A stretch of DNA of 64,000 nt from Pomphorhynchus laevis (GCA_012934845.2 WNNJ02000719.1:1-64000), one strand, 5' to 3'. Positions 1-12,221 are shown, counted from the stretch's first letter. The notes: generated from the letters alone by a model not told the origin. A program made the numbers and translations.

Positions 1-56
1 TATTGTAAAATTATATAATTATATATAATTTATAATTATATAATTTATCTCTTATA

Positions 57-570
57 TTATTTTTTACCTGTTGCATCTGCTACATTCCCATCTTCTCTCT
101 AAAGGCAAAAATAAAATGTATAGCATATTAAAACAGTAAATGTTTTTTAGTTATATTTCTTCCAATAATAAAAATAATATTATTTATTAGAAGTGATATT
201 AAATTATAATATTAATAATCTCACTACTAATTTCATAATAAATTATCATAAATGGAAATTTCCTATGCGACTGGTTAAACGTGATCCCAAAATAAAATAT
301 TTTATTTTTTATATTTTTTATTATTTTAATTTTTTACAGATACTGAGGCTATAAAAAGGCATTTCAACCGTGATTTATTATTGTCATTAACAATTTATCA
401 TATTAATCCAAAAATATGTAAAACTGATGAACCCGGTTTGACTGGAATATAGCTGATAAAGTTGCAGTCGAGGCTGGTAAAGCGCTTTTATTGATTCGTG
501 ATCAGCATTTCAACGTCGAAATTGATGTGATCTTACTAAGATAAACCGGTAAAGTTATCTTTTTAATTAA
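57..570. repeat. Near-identical direct repeat, copy A (partner at 56764-57277)
   Basis: The block is repeated in the same orientation 56,707 bases downstream with only a few substitutions and no indel over about 490 bases. I see mismatches near 147, 504 and 515. Identity falls away after about 545. No open frame of note lies inside. It is the 5' part of a longer decayed family that continues to about 1800. Confidence 0.93.
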
Positions 571-1800
571 ACATGTCTCTGGAGTTTTTCACGTTGTTTA
601 TCCGCAACTCATAACTTTCTTATGGTCATTACTACTAATTTCATAATAAATGATCGTAAATGGAAATTTTCTACGCGACTAGTTAAGCGTGACTATTAAT
701 TTTTCCCTGGACTGAGCGGAAAATAAAAGTATGTGAACGCTTTTGTTACATGCATTGTCATTACTTTAGAGTTCGCTTGATCAGGGTTAAATCTGCTGTA
801 TCGAACTTGATTTCAAGTTCGACCTGAAAGAGTCAAGCTTGATCTGATAAAGTTTCAGTTCGAGATTGACGAAGCGATTTCATTAATTTAACATTTCACA
901 GTAGCTGGAGTTTCACGTTGTTTATCTGCAATCCCATAACATTATGATGGTGATCACTAAATCAATTAAGAATTTCATGATATTTTAAACTACATGTCCG
1001 GTTTGACTCCATCAAATTCTATTGCGTGTGCTTGTGGTTCTCCTGTTGATGTAATTCACTTTAAACATAGTTTTGTCAAGCATTACGGCGAACGAATTGA
1101 ACTCTTCTAGACTAGGCTGACCATAAGATCGGGTTTTTTTTTGCCAAAAATGACTCAGAAACATAAAGCTTTTGTAATGGCTTGAGCGGAAATTGGTTCG
1201 AGCTAACATTTTTTGATCTCAGCGTTTTCTTTACTTTTGCTCACTTCAATTTCCAGCGATTTGTCTTAATAGGTGTTTTGCTCTCTTAATAGGTGTTTTT
1301 ATGTATGAAATGCTTAAATTTATGATAATTCAACGTAATAATTTATTGTTTATGCCATTTTTTGTGGACTTGAAACGTTAATAGTCAAACTAAACTACGG
1401 AGCATTTATTATGATGGAGACTGATACCTCGTATGCTGATATTAAAAAATACTCAATAAGTTAATTTACGAAGTTATTAAAGCAGAAAATCCTGATTTAC
1501 GTTATGGACTAATTACCCGATCTATTAAATACAGAAAATCCGTGTTTTCGCCTTATACGAATATTTGATCAATTTAGGTAAAAGTAGTTTTCAGGTCAAT
1601 AAACTTATAAACTTATAATTTTGTCCACTGCAAGAAAAGTTGTTCCAGCATCTAAAGAAACAATTAGGGAGATTGCAGTGCAAACATCTACTCATAGAGT
1701 ATGCGTACCTAAACTATGTGGCCAGTTTAAACGTAAAGTTGCATTCTAATTGGCCAGGGCATCGTCACTTATCCTGTGAATATCTGGCTTAAAAAAATTC
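571..1800. repeat. Diverged continuation of the 57/56764 repeat family
   Basis: Patchy similarity to 57278-57860 continues here, for example around 1681-1770 against 57740-57810. A 65-base piece near 631-692 also repeats 223-286. On the plus strand 994-1110 reads as 38 codons with a Cys-x-Cys then Asp and His (residues 12-22), and the homologous stretch near 57410-57460 reads similarly with an HAL-x-C end. This recalls the zinc motif before the endonuclease of RLE-type retrotransposons, but it is too short and broken to classify. Confidence 0.55.
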
Positions 1801-1829
1801 CGTTGTATGATAGAAATGCTCTTTAATTT

Positions 1830-3480
1830 TAAAGATTTTTAAATGTAAAAAAATACAAAAGATAATTTAAATTAAATTAAAAAATCGTATTTTTAATATT
1901 CGTATTAGATCAAAATAACAAGGAAAGCTAATTCATTTCTTAATAGGTGTTTTTATAAAGTTGAGAAATTTGGCGTTAGCTAAAATAAGCTTTTAGGCCA
2001 AAAAAAGATAAATTAAGAAAAAAATTATAAGTTTAATACTTTCATAAAAATGGTTACTTGAAATAAGAAAAAAACTTAGAAAGTAAAATACATTCTTCTT
2101 AGTATAGAATACTAAGTTCAATAATTATTATATAAAATAATTAATATTATTGTTTAATAGTTTCAACTTAATCTTTTACAACTACCAGAAGTTGTATATT
2201 TAATTCGTTAACGCGATTAAATATTGAACTTAAATTATTAAACAAAGTTTTGTATATTTTTTACAAAGATGAATTAATCAGCATTCTAGTTTCTCCCTTT
2301 AATTACAAAATTATAAATTCCAATAATTTATGTAAGGCAACAAACGAAATAGATTGATATAATTACTATTAGATTGTATCTGGTTTGGCATGGAAAATGA
2401 ACATTTTTGGTTCATTGATTCATTTTTGATTAATGTGATTTAGATTTAGATATAAATAATTCATTAATAAATACAAATGTTCACTTTGTAAAATTGATTC
2501 GTTAAAAATTATTAAGATTTAAATGATTTCATTTTATTTTTTAACCAATATTTGTTAAATATATATGTATATATAGGAATCTATCGATAATAAAACGAAT
2601 CTCAAAGGGTTTACAAGATGTATAAACATTACGCTCCCCCATTGACCATATAGATTTCAGTGTATTCAGCGATTATATTACAGTATGATCTCTGTAGTAT
2701 ATCGTGTTTTGTTACAATGTTTGAATTAAATAAATTATTTATCACTGATAATATCAATCATATTTGGGCTTTTAATGGAAATATGTGCGTAACTGTAGGT
2801 AATTCGAATTCTTAATATTTATATATTTAATTCGGCAAATAATATATGTTTCATTCAGACATTACATTAACGGTTAGCCGAAAATAAACCTTACGTTTCT
2901 TATTTCACTTAAATTCGACTTCACTCCATTTATATACCTGTCGAAAAAAATAAATCATATAATATCATTTGTGATTTCTTACAAATTTCCTTCCCAAAAT
3001 TGCTTTGGATTAATTGATTTTACTAATTCAAATGAATAATCGGGTCTAAAATGATAGGCAAATACAAATAGTTCTCAAATTCGACAAGCACATTTAATGT
3101 TACACATTGACTTAATAGAATGTAAATGAATGTAATAAAATATAATGTCTATTTCCTAATGCGCATTAATATGTCTTCTGAATGTGACGGAACATCTCAA
3201 AAATATTAGAAAATGAACCAATAGAAAATATCGGTGGCATTTATGAATTCACTTGTCCAAATTTAAGTAGCATTTGGCTAATTAAACTTGTCATATTCTT
3301 AGCCCTCATTAGGAAACCATATCTTACGATATCTAAGATATCAATTATTAATGCAATTAACACAATTAAAACAGTAAGATCACACACATAATATGGCATT
3401 ATACAATTTGCAACAAAGTGCGGATATGACAGTCAGTCAAAATACCAAGTAAATCAGATGGATTAAAAAATAAATGTAAC
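1830..3480. other. No gene seen
   Basis: AT-rich sequence without a long open frame, recognisable repeat or RNA gene. Only short A/T runs are visible. Confidence 0.6.
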
Positions 3481-3487
3481 TTTGCAG

Positions 3488-3634
3488 ATTAAACTCTTTC
3501 GACATAGTTTGGCTCGTCAGCATATCAATGTAGCCAAGATTGTAGAGTATATACAGACGACTAATCAAAACGAAAGCGTAATTGCTTATCTTGCAAACTG
3601 CCTTCGTTGCATCATTTGTTCAAAATTACTTTAA
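3488..3634 (+). other. Possible small terminal exon or coding relic
   Basis: After a TTTGCAG that could be a splice acceptor, 48 codons stay open to a TAA. The peptide begins IKLFRHSLARQHINV and has a balanced amino-acid mix, unlike the low-complexity translation around it. It includes a CLRCIIC cluster near the end. No family is recognised and no upstream exon was found. A chance open frame remains quite possible. Confidence 0.2.
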
Positions 3635-3639
3635 GAAAG

Positions 3640-4148
3640 CAGCGCAATTTCACAATGAGCAAAGCATAATAATATTTTGTATAAATAAATATTTTTAAAT
3701 TTTAAAAATTATTTTAATCAAAATATTAAATACTGATTATGCTGTGCCATTCGTCATGCGTGTACTAAACGAATACTCATTTTATGTCAGTCATATCATG
3801 ATTTTTGTTAAAAATTGTTAAATTACTGTCTTTAAGACTAATAAAATAACCCTCGTAAAAGTTCATAGTATTTTTAATCACATATTTGACAACACATTAC
3901 ATCCGTTGAAATAGCAGTGCACGGAAAATAACACACTCTTATTATTGTGATTTGCAGTGCAAAAATATATTTTTGAAATTTAATACAATTGTTAAAATCG
4001 AAAAAATAAATACGCTTTTTAGTTTAAAAGGGTAAGCAAAGCTGCTCTATTGTCTTGTAAATGCAAAAATATTTGGAATAAAAAGAGCTACTTACAAATC
4101 AGATAATCTCCTAATTTAATAAACACAAGGTAGAAAGTATTAATTTCA
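3640..4148. other. No gene seen
   Basis: AT-rich sequence leading into the tandem array. Nothing coding or structured was recognised. Confidence 0.55.
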
Positions 4149-4150
4149 AA

Positions 4151-6405
4151 TTTGAATACTAACAGAGTAAGGTTTTCTTGATCAGGCATGATAATCACTG
4201 AATCACTAGGGATGATTATTTCTGAAAAACTCCTAAATTGTTAAGATAAAATTATCTAAAAGATGTTGATTTATGTAATTACATTTGTCTAAGATTTGTG
4301 AAATTCTGAAAATTAGGATGGCTGAGGATTCCATTCTTTAATTGTCTTAATAAAAGATAAAAATATAATTTGTATTGAATTTTCATCGATTTACATTTCA
4401 TAAACATTTGACGGATTGCTGATTTTGTCTTTAAGTGCTATGTTGTTGTCGTAAAGAGTTCTAAACAAAAGGAATGTAAGCAATATCTAGTGGATATTGT
4501 TAAATATCCACTAGATATAAATTTTTCAATATCATGACTAAAGATCTTATATTTTAAGAGAGATCGAAAAGAATTCTAAACAAAATGTGTGCAAGCAATA
4601 TCTAATAGATATCAAGTTCTACTAAATAATGTTGCAATATATTAAATTTTGCAAACATTTATTCAATATCATGGCCTAAACATTTATGTTTAAAAGTATT
4701 ATTAATTCCATCATTAGATTCATATGTTATTTTGTTAAATTAAGATTATCGAGTGAATTTGAATTTCAAATTTGAATACTTACAGAGTAAGGTTTTCTTG
4801 ATCAGGCATGATTATAACTGAATCATTAGGGATCATTATTTCTGAAAAACTCCTAAATTGTTAAGATAAAATTATCTAAAAGATGTTGATTTATGTAATT
4901 ACAATTGTCTAAGATTTGTGAAATTCTGAAAATTAGGATGGCTGAGGATTCCATTCTTTAATTGTCTTAATAAAAGATAAAAATATAATTTGTATTGAAT
5001 TTTCATCGATTTACATTTCATAAACATTTGACGGATTGCTGATTTTGTCTTTAAGTGCCATGTTGTTACCGTAAAGAGTTCTAAACAAAAGGAATGTAAG
5101 CAATATCTAGTGGATATTGTTAAATATCCACTAGATATAAATTTTTCAATATCATGACTAAAGATCTTATATTTTAAGAGAGATCGAAAAGAATTCTAAA
5201 CAAAATGTGTGCAAGCAATATCTAATAGATATCAAGTTCTACTAAATAATGTTGCAATATATTAAATTTTGCAAACATTTATTCAATATCATGGCCTAAA
5301 CATTTATGTTTAAAAGTATTATTTATTCCATTATTAGATTCATATGTTATTTTGTTAAATTAAGATTATCGAGTGAATTTGAATTTCAAATTTGAATACT
5401 TACAGAGTAAGGTTTTCTTGATCAGGCATGATAATCACTGAATTATTAGGGATCGTTATTTTTGAAAAACTCCTAAATTGTTAAGATAAAATTATCTAAA
5501 AGATGTTGATTTATGTAATTACATTTGTCTGAGATTTGTGAAATTCTGAAAATTAGGATGGCTGAGGATCCCATTCTTTAATTGTCTTAATAAAAGATAA
5601 AAATATAATTTGTATTGAATTTTCATCGATTTACATTTCATAAACATTTGACGGATTGCTGATTTTGTCTTTAAGTGCCATGTTGTTACCGTAAAGAGTT
5701 CTAAACAAAAGGAATGTAAGCAATATCTAGTGGATATTGTTAAATATCCACTAGATATAAATTTTTCAATATCATGACTAAAGATCTTATATTTTAAGAG
5801 AGATCGAAAAGAATTCTAAACAAAATGTGTGCAAGCAATATCTAATAGATATCAAGTTCTACTAAATAATGTTGCAATATATTAAATTTTGCAAACATTT
5901 ATTCAATATCATGGCCTAAACATTTATGTTTAAAAGTATTATTTATTCCATTATTAGATTCATATGTTATTTTGTTAAATTAAGATTATCGAGTGAATTT
6001 GAATTTCAAATTTGAATACTTACAGAGTAAGGTTTTTTTGATAGGGTATGATAATCATTGAATCATTTGGGATTAATATATTTGCGATAATCCTAAATTG
6101 TTAAGAGAAATATGATCTAAAATATGTTGATTTATGTAATTACATTTGTCTAAGATTTGTGAAATTCTGAAAATTAGGATGGCTGAGGATTCCATTCCAT
6201 AATTGTCTTAATAAAAGATAAAAATATAATTTGTATTGAATTTTAATCGATTTACATTTTATTAACATTTGACGGATTGCTGATCTTGTCTATAAGTGGT
6301 ATAGAGGGATCGGAAAGAATTCTAAACAAAAAGTGTATAAGAAATATCTAATAGATATCAAGTACTACTAAATAATGTTGCAATATATTAAATTTTGCAA
6401 AAATA
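4151..6405. repeat. Tandem array, 620-bp unit, 3 full copies plus 1 partial
   Basis: The word TTTGAATACT followed by ACAGAGTAAGG recurs at 4151, 4771, 5391 and 6011, a spacing of exactly 620. The three full units differ by scattered substitutions only. The fourth is more diverged and has lost roughly 115 bases, near 6297, including the hairpin. Inside each unit a 45-base sequence (GTTCTAAACAAAA... to ...AATATCTA) occurs twice about 115 bases apart, and the loss in unit four fits recombination between these sub-repeats. No coding content is apparent. Confidence 0.95.
4484..4517. repeat. Perfect 15-bp hairpin in the 620-bp unit
   Basis: TATCTAGTGGATATT (4484-4498) is followed by a 4-base loop and its exact complement (4503-4517). 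The same hairpin is at 5104-5137 and 5724-5757 and is absent from the fourth, partial unit. It could form a cruciform in DNA or a hairpin in RNA. Confidence 0.9.
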
Positions 6406-6485
6406 TAATCCTAGAGATTATATTTTATTAATAAAATATAAAAAATATTTTATTATATTATATTAATTTTTCCTTGAGAGGTTGT

Positions 6486-6760
6486 CTACGTATTTTTTAC
6501 TATGTATATTAATAAAAATAAAGATAAATAATAAATAATTATATTAGATTTTATAAAATTTATATTTATAAAAAATTGTATATTTATCAAGATAAATATA
6601 CAAGAATAGACAAATATGAATATACAAGGCAAATATGCAATTGAATTATATTTACTTGATAAATTGTACATCTATCAAGTTAAAATGTAAAATTAAAATT
6701 TAAAATAAAAGTAAATTTTTATAAATTACCTAATAAACTGATGATATCTTATTATTTTAC
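6486..6760 (-). mobile_element. PLE 3'-end fragment
   Basis: Sequence matches, with drift, the 3' terminal region of the Penelope-like family in this window: the TCTACGTATTT start and the run of short AT-rich words ending in a TTTATAAATT. In element orientation the terminus is at about 6486. No coding sequence. Confidence 0.5.
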
Positions 6761-6865
6761 AACTTGTTAAACTGTGACAATAACATTTAATCAAATTAAT
6801 CAGATCATATACCAAAGTCTACGTATTTTACAAAACATTACAAATTATTTAAGCTATTAAAAATA

Positions 6866-7240
6866 TTTAATATCTACTAAATCTAGATTTGTGTAAAACG
6901 TACTAAAATCGTATGTATTTATATTCTGAAAATTTATTCCTTTTGTCTGTTCTAAAAATTTGTTTGTAGAATTAATACTAAAATAGTGTTTTATATTTGT
7001 TAGATAGGCGTTATAGTTATTATAACATATATATGTATATCTTTTTCCGAATATAAGATTAATTAATTTTACTAACGCTTCTTTAATATCTACTAAATCT
7101 AGATTTGTATAAAGCGTACTAAAATCGTAAGTATTTATATTATGAAAATTTATTCCTTTTGTCTGTTCTAAAAATTCTTTTGTAGAATTAATACTGAAAT
7201 TATACCTGTTATAATCTAGAAATGTATCCCATGAAATATT
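6866..7240 (-). pseudogene. PLE reverse transcriptase fragments, motif A region, duplicated
   Basis: Read on the minus strand, two consecutive pieces match residues around NTYDFSTLYTNL of the PLE at 46446-46490 and its neighbours. The first piece covers about 6866-6992 and the second about 7000-7210. Between them the sequence jumps from the STKEF region to the NNYNAYLT region, so a segment of the gene has been tandemly duplicated. Both pieces carry frameshifts and have no start or stop of their own. They are non-functional remains of the same family as the 44.7 kb copy. Confidence 0.75.
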
Positions 7241-7639
7241 TAGTGATTTATAAAAGTATTAATTATGATCATCGTAAAATATTTCTTAATGTGTGTTTTA
7301 ATTACTTTAAGTAAGTAATTAAAATTTATTCAAATTTTAAATTATTAATAAATAATAGACTATAAATAAATTATTATTTTAATTATAATAAAAACTAATT
7401 TAAACTAATTGATAATTAGTTTGATAATTAACTTAAAATACTTTAAAATATGTTTGTAATAAACACGGTTATTTTAAACAGAGTAACATTTAATTTCGGA
7501 ATAAACCAATATGTATGAATCAGATAAACTAACTAAGTCATCGAATTTTATATGAATAAAAAATAAAAATTTATGAATTAAAAATAATGATAATTAATTT
7601 TACATAATCAATATCAAGTTATAATTTAAAATAAAAGTC

Positions 7640-7830
7640 ATGTGTTATTAATTGACTAATAAATAACAGACGATTTATAAAAATAAGGATTAGAGGTCAT
7701 CAAGAGGAACTTCTATGCTATCAGGTTTCTGCCTAAATTCATCAACCCAACAGCATCGGGGCCAAATACATGCTAATGTCGTATTTTTTTGGTGAAATTT
7801 GATAATAAAATATCTTATTATTAAATAATA
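7640..7830 (-). repeat. PLE 3'UTR structured block, degenerate copy
   Basis: Contains the family words TAGAGGTCATCA, GCTATGCTATCAGGTTT and CGGGGCCAAATACATGCTAATG in the order seen at 40200-40300. The hairpin AAATAC/GTATTT is kept. The CTGCTATG and GGCCCC arms are mutated. Confidence 0.75.
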
Positions 7831-7846
7831 AATAAATTCTTAAAAT

Positions 7847-8190
7847 TTAATTAATTAATGTATTATATTTTATATTATATGGTATGCATGAATGCTCATG
7901 CAAAAATATGTTTCTTGTAAATTTAAATATGTCATCTTTACGATATAAATTAATAGTAGTTTTAGTTAATGTTAATTTAATGTTTATATTTAGATATACA
8001 CCTTTATCATCAATATTGGTTTTGTTAAGAATAAGGCTTTCTGGATAAATTTGTTCACTAATTGAATAAAAATTATTAGAATTAAATACACATATATCAT
8101 CAATGTATCGAAACATATATTTCATATATTTATATAATTTAGATTTAGTTTTTACACAGTTTTGAATAAATTTATATTCTATAAAGCTTA
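7847..8190 (-). pseudogene. PLE reverse transcriptase C-terminal part, tandem copy 1
   Basis: Minus-strand translation gives the RT palm around FRYIDDICVFNSNN and the following thumb region with NIKLTLTKTTINLYRKDD. The catalytic YIDD is intact. The reading stops after CIPYNIKYN, about 20 residues earlier than the 46 kb copy. It lacks everything upstream of SFIEY. One of three 412-bp tandem pieces. Confidence 0.88.
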
Positions 8191-8605
8191 TGTATCAATA
8201 AAATAAAATGATTTTGAAGAAAACCAATATCGTTACAAATTGTTGCAATTCTTAAAATCTCATTATTTAATGTATTATATTTTATATTATATGGTATGCA
8301 TGAATGCTCATGCAAAAATATGTTTCTTGTAAATTTAAATATGTCATCTTTACGATATAAATTAATAGTAGTTTTAGTTAATGTTAATTTAATGTTCATA
8401 TCTAGATATACACCTTTATCATCAATATTGGTTTTGTTAAGAATAAGGCTTTCTGGATAAATTTGTTCACTAATTGAATAAAAATTATTAGAATTAAATA
8501 CACATATATCATCAATGTATCGAAACATATATTTTATATCTTTATATAATTTAGATTTAGTTTTTACACAGTTTTGAATAAATTTATATTCTATAAAGCT
8601 TATGT
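8172..8605 (-). pseudogene. PLE reverse transcriptase C-terminal part, tandem copy 2
   Basis: Same segment as its neighbours, shifted by 412 bases. It keeps YIDD and reads to FLQNH, then runs straight into the beginning of copy 1, so the last residues come from the junction. No start codon belonging to the element is present. Confidence 0.88.
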
Positions 8606-8610
8606 ATCAA

Positions 8611-8943
8611 TTAAATTAAATGATTTTGAAGAAAACCAATATCGTTACAAATTGTTGCAATTCTTAAAATTTCATTATTTAATGTATTATATTTTATATT
8701 ATATGGTATGCATGAATGCTCATGCAAAAATATGTTTCTTGTAAATTTAAATATGTCATCTTTACGATATAAATTAATAGTAGTTTTAGTTAATGTTAAT
8801 TTAATGTTCATATCTAGATATACACCTTCTTTATCATTAATATTGGTTTTGTTAAGAATAAGGCTTTCCGGATAAATTTGTTCACTAATTGAATAAAAAA
8901 TATTAGAATTAAATACACATATATCACCGATATATCGAAGCAT
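8611..8943 (-). pseudogene. PLE reverse transcriptase C-terminal part, tandem copy 3, YIGD mutant
   Basis: Same segment again. The motif reads LRYIGDICVFNSN, so the first catalytic aspartate is replaced by glycine. The copy breaks off upstream of this motif, next to the boundary with AT-rich sequence at 8944. It could not encode an active polymerase. Confidence 0.88.
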
Positions 8944-9005
8944 ATTTTTTATTTTAACATGATATAAATGGAATAAAATCTTATATAATTATTCAATATT
9001 TATTA

Positions 9006-9367
9006 GTCATTTTAGTCAGACGCGCAAGAAAAACGGAAACACACTGCTAGATGCCGTTCCGTCATCACAATTACTCATCAGTGCCAGATCTCATAAGCCG
9101 ATACACAAAATACCTCGCGCTGGCATTTGCCAGTGCTTTTGCGCTAATGATCCTATTTGGTGAAGTGGTAGTGCTGGTTCAGCACTCAATGATGATGTTA
9201 CTAGAGGTTTTCTAGTGCATCATTCCCATGATTCTTTGATTGAGCTGTCTGCTAGTCCTCCTCTGCATTCCGGAGTGGGAGGGATTTGGCACTGATAAGT
9301 CATTTTGATGACGAAACAGCATCTAGCAGTTTGTTTCCGTCTTTCTTTCGCGTCTGGCTAAAATGAC
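9006..9367. mobile_element. 362-bp non-autonomous element with 85-bp terminal inverted repeats
   Basis: The left end (9006-9090, starting GTCATTTTAGTCAGACGCG) and the right end (9283-9367) are inverted repeats differing at about a dozen positions. The interior is clearly less AT-rich than the surroundings, has further small palindromes (GCGCTGGCATTTGCCAGTGC) and no open frame. This is the build of a MITE or foldback element. No convincing target duplication is adjacent; a 12-base TTCAATATTTAT occurs in both flanks but is offset on the right. It lies between PLE fragments, so it may have inserted into one. Confidence 0.85.
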
Positions 9368-9477
9368 TTCCGGAATTCACTCGGAATAGTATCGTTTTGA
9401 GATATTATATATTTCAATATTTATCTTTTCTTTTTATTTTTTTACTCATTTGTCTGATCTGATTATTATATTTTTAT

Positions 9478-9730
9478 AGTAACCTAGTTTAAAATATGCA
9501 TCTATTTAATTATTTAAATGACTTCAAAGAAAACTAATGCTACTACAAATTGTTGCAATTCTTAAAATTTCATTATTTAATGTATTATATTTTATATTAT
9601 ATGGTATGAATGAATGCTTATGCAAAAATATGTTTCTTGTAAATTTGCAAATGTCATCTTTACGATATAAATTAAAAGTAGTTGAATTTATGCTAATTAA
9701 ATGTTCATATCTAGATATTCACTTTATTTA
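9478..9730 (-). pseudogene. PLE reverse transcriptase C-terminal fragment
   Basis: On the minus strand the sequence matches the last part of the PLE coding region (NIFLHKHSFIPYNIKYN and the ILRIATIC region) and the first 40 bases of its 3'UTR (9478-9510). Substitutions and a deletion disrupt the frame at the upstream end. Confidence 0.75.
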
Positions 9731-10189
9731 ACATCAATATAATTTTATACAATTAATATTGTATAAAATAATATTGTACTAATATACAAAACTATAAAGT
9801 ATTATATACTTTATTTATAAAGTTTATACTTTATATATAACTTTATATATAAAAATAAACAATCTTTAACATCAATATTTTTTTACAATTAATATCTATA
9901 TTAAGTTATCACGAAAAAACCTTGATTACTAGATAACACGTAAAAATTCGAGATTTATGATTAAATAAATTATTATCAAACAAAGTAGAATACTCAGCAA
10001 TACGAACATGGCATAGTTTCTTAATAGTTAAATAAGCTAACTGATACGGTTACTTGCATTGAAGCCTAAAAAATCTCTTCATAATATAGTTTAGAAAAAT
10101 AAAATATCTTTTAATTTAAATACTTTAATAATTCGAAAGAAAATACATAAATATTTCCGTAAGAAAATAAAAAATTTCTAGATATTTCA

Positions 10190-10660
10190 AAATTCTTTTG
10201 TAGAATTAATACTTAAATAGTGTTTTATACCAGTATTAATTTCGATTACCCTACAATATTTTTTGAAGTGTGCTCAAATTACTTTAAGTATTTTATTCAT
10301 ATAGACAGAAAGTGGTTTTAATGTACATTTAAACGCACTACATATGAACCTAGGTTTTATTAGATTTTTATGTAATTTTGGATTCCAATATAATATAGGT
10401 ATGCGTTATAATTATTATAACATATATGTATATCTTTATCCGAATATAAGATTAATTAATTTTACTAACGCTTCTATAAATCTAGATTTGTATAAAGCGT
10501 ACTAAAATTGTATGTATTTATATTCTGAAAATTTATTCCTTTTGTCTGTTCTAAAAATTCTTTTATAGAATTAGTGTTTTAAAAAATATTAATTTCGATT
10601 ACCCTACAATATTTTTTGAAGTGTTTTAATTACTTAGAGTAAACAATTAAAATTTATTTT
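10190..10660 (-). pseudogene. Rearranged PLE reverse transcriptase fragments
   Basis: On the minus strand, pieces match the N-terminal RT part (PILYWNPKLHK, IKPRFICS, LKPLSVYMNK) and the NNYNAY to TNLGL to TKEF part. They are joined out of order at about 10400, where the ILYW segment abuts the NNYNAY segment, so a partial tandem copy has been truncated. Frameshifts are frequent. Confidence 0.7.
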
Positions 10661-10689
10661 AAACTTTAAATAAAAAGAGCGTTGCTTAA

Positions 10690-10800
10690 TAATGCAAATC
10701 GGATAACTGAGTATAAAAAGAAATAACAAAATATAAATAAAAATAAAGATAAATAATAAATAATTATAAAAGATTTTATACAATTTATATTTAAATAACG
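10690..10800 (-). mobile_element. PLE 3'-terminal fragment
   Basis: GGATAACTGAGTATA followed by the AT-rich words of the PLE terminus, in the same order as 17440-17580 and 39983-40130. Confidence 0.5.
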
Positions 10801-11940
10801 ATAAATATTTATATTTATATAACGATACGTTTGTACTAGCAAAAGGATATAAACTTTATACTCATTTTATCCAAGAAAATCACTATTTTTGAAAGTAAGT
10901 ACTTAAGTATTTTCGTGAGAAAATAAGAAATTTCTAAATATTTCACATTTACTATTTCATGGAATGATCATTGAGAAGTATTTTGAAAATTCTCAAAAGA
11001 AGAGCAAGCAGCAATTTCGATTTACAAATGTACCAATTGAAACAATTATGTTATTCCAAAGAAACCGACTTTTATGTGATAGATGAATAAAGAACTTACA
11101 GCGTCATATTTGTGTTGCCTAAAGTTATTGTTAAATTATCGTCAATTTCAGTATTTGCTACAATTCTAAATATTAAAATTGCCTATTTTAATATTATTTT
11201 TTACAGTTGTTCTTACAAATATCTGAGATCCGTAAAACGTTGAAATTCAATACTATTCAAATAATTTGTAGATTCTAAGATTGACCTTGATGCAAATATC
11301 TCATGATTTACATAAAATTTTGCAATTCACTCACAATTTAGTTATACCGGCTGGATTATCAATTGCTTTTATGAAAGATAAGTCTCTATTCCAAGCAATG
11401 CTAAAAATAAAATATAACGATTATAACGATTTGTTAATGTGCACTTGTTGTTTAGATTCAGTAAAACTTTGTTAAAAGTTTCTTTTCTAGTTTGTAGGAC
11501 CTATTCCGAGTTTATTCACTATTTATTCACCTATTCCGAGTTTATTATATTTTCTATACAATTTTCTATTTAATTTTTGAAGCAGGATCGAAAAAGTAAA
11601 ATTTTAATTTTAATATTTTACGAACTTATCTTAGCATCATCAGAAAAAATACTTAAGGTATATATAAAATATTTTTCTGATATAAATATAAATTCAAAAT
11701 ATAAATGGAAAATTTTGTGAGCAAAAATATTATCCAGCAACAAATGCACTAAGCCTTTTACTTTAAATTAAAACTTACATTTCGACATTCAGAAAATTCT
11801 TAAAGCTCCCCTGCGCAACCGTAATATTTGGAATTTTTATGTCTCTAAAAACAAGACAATCAATGGTTATCTTTTCTAATCGTAATCAAACATGCTACAA
11901 ATTATGCTCAAAACTCTACTATTATAATTTTTGGTAAAAA
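10800..11940. other. No gene seen
   Basis: AT-rich sequence. CCTATTCCGAGTTTATT occurs twice near 11500-11545. No coding region was recognised. Confidence 0.55.
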
Positions 11941-11944
11941 ATCG

Positions 11945-12060
11945 ATCACTGCAATTTGATATCGGTAGGTGCTGTTGTTGTTAGCGATAACCAGCTGCTT
12001 CCGCTGTTGTTTGACTTTTTGACACGATTTCGGCAACGTTTGAAGGTACACAAAACGCAT
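11945..12060. repeat. Dispersed repeat, copy 1 (partner 15605-15710)
   Basis: GCGATAACCAG, CTGTTGTTTGACTTTTT and CGGCAAC-TTTGAAGGTA occur in the same order and spacing in both places with several substitutions. The two copies flank the block holding GIY-YIG relics and the DIRS-like RT. Function unknown. Confidence 0.75.
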
Positions 12061-12221
12061 TGAAAAAGGATGATTCAAAATAGTTTAGAAACAAAACAAA
12101 AATAATAACCATAATATTTTCATTCAAATTAAATAATTTGAAAAAATAAAAAAATATAAAAATAATAATTAAAAGTACTAGAAAAATTAAATGAAGTATA
12201 AAAATAAAATAGAAAAAATTG

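Noticed and set aside
4151-6405. CRISPR array
   Set aside because: Unit is 620 bp without alternating short repeats and spacers, and the surroundings are eukaryotic.
8994-9432. 12-bp TTCAATATTTAT as target duplication of the TIR element
   Set aside because: The right copy lies about 45 bases beyond the TIR end, and such words are common in this composition.
9537-9731. 64-codon plus-strand frame
   Set aside because: It is the complement of a PLE RT fragment whose minus-strand reading matches the family.
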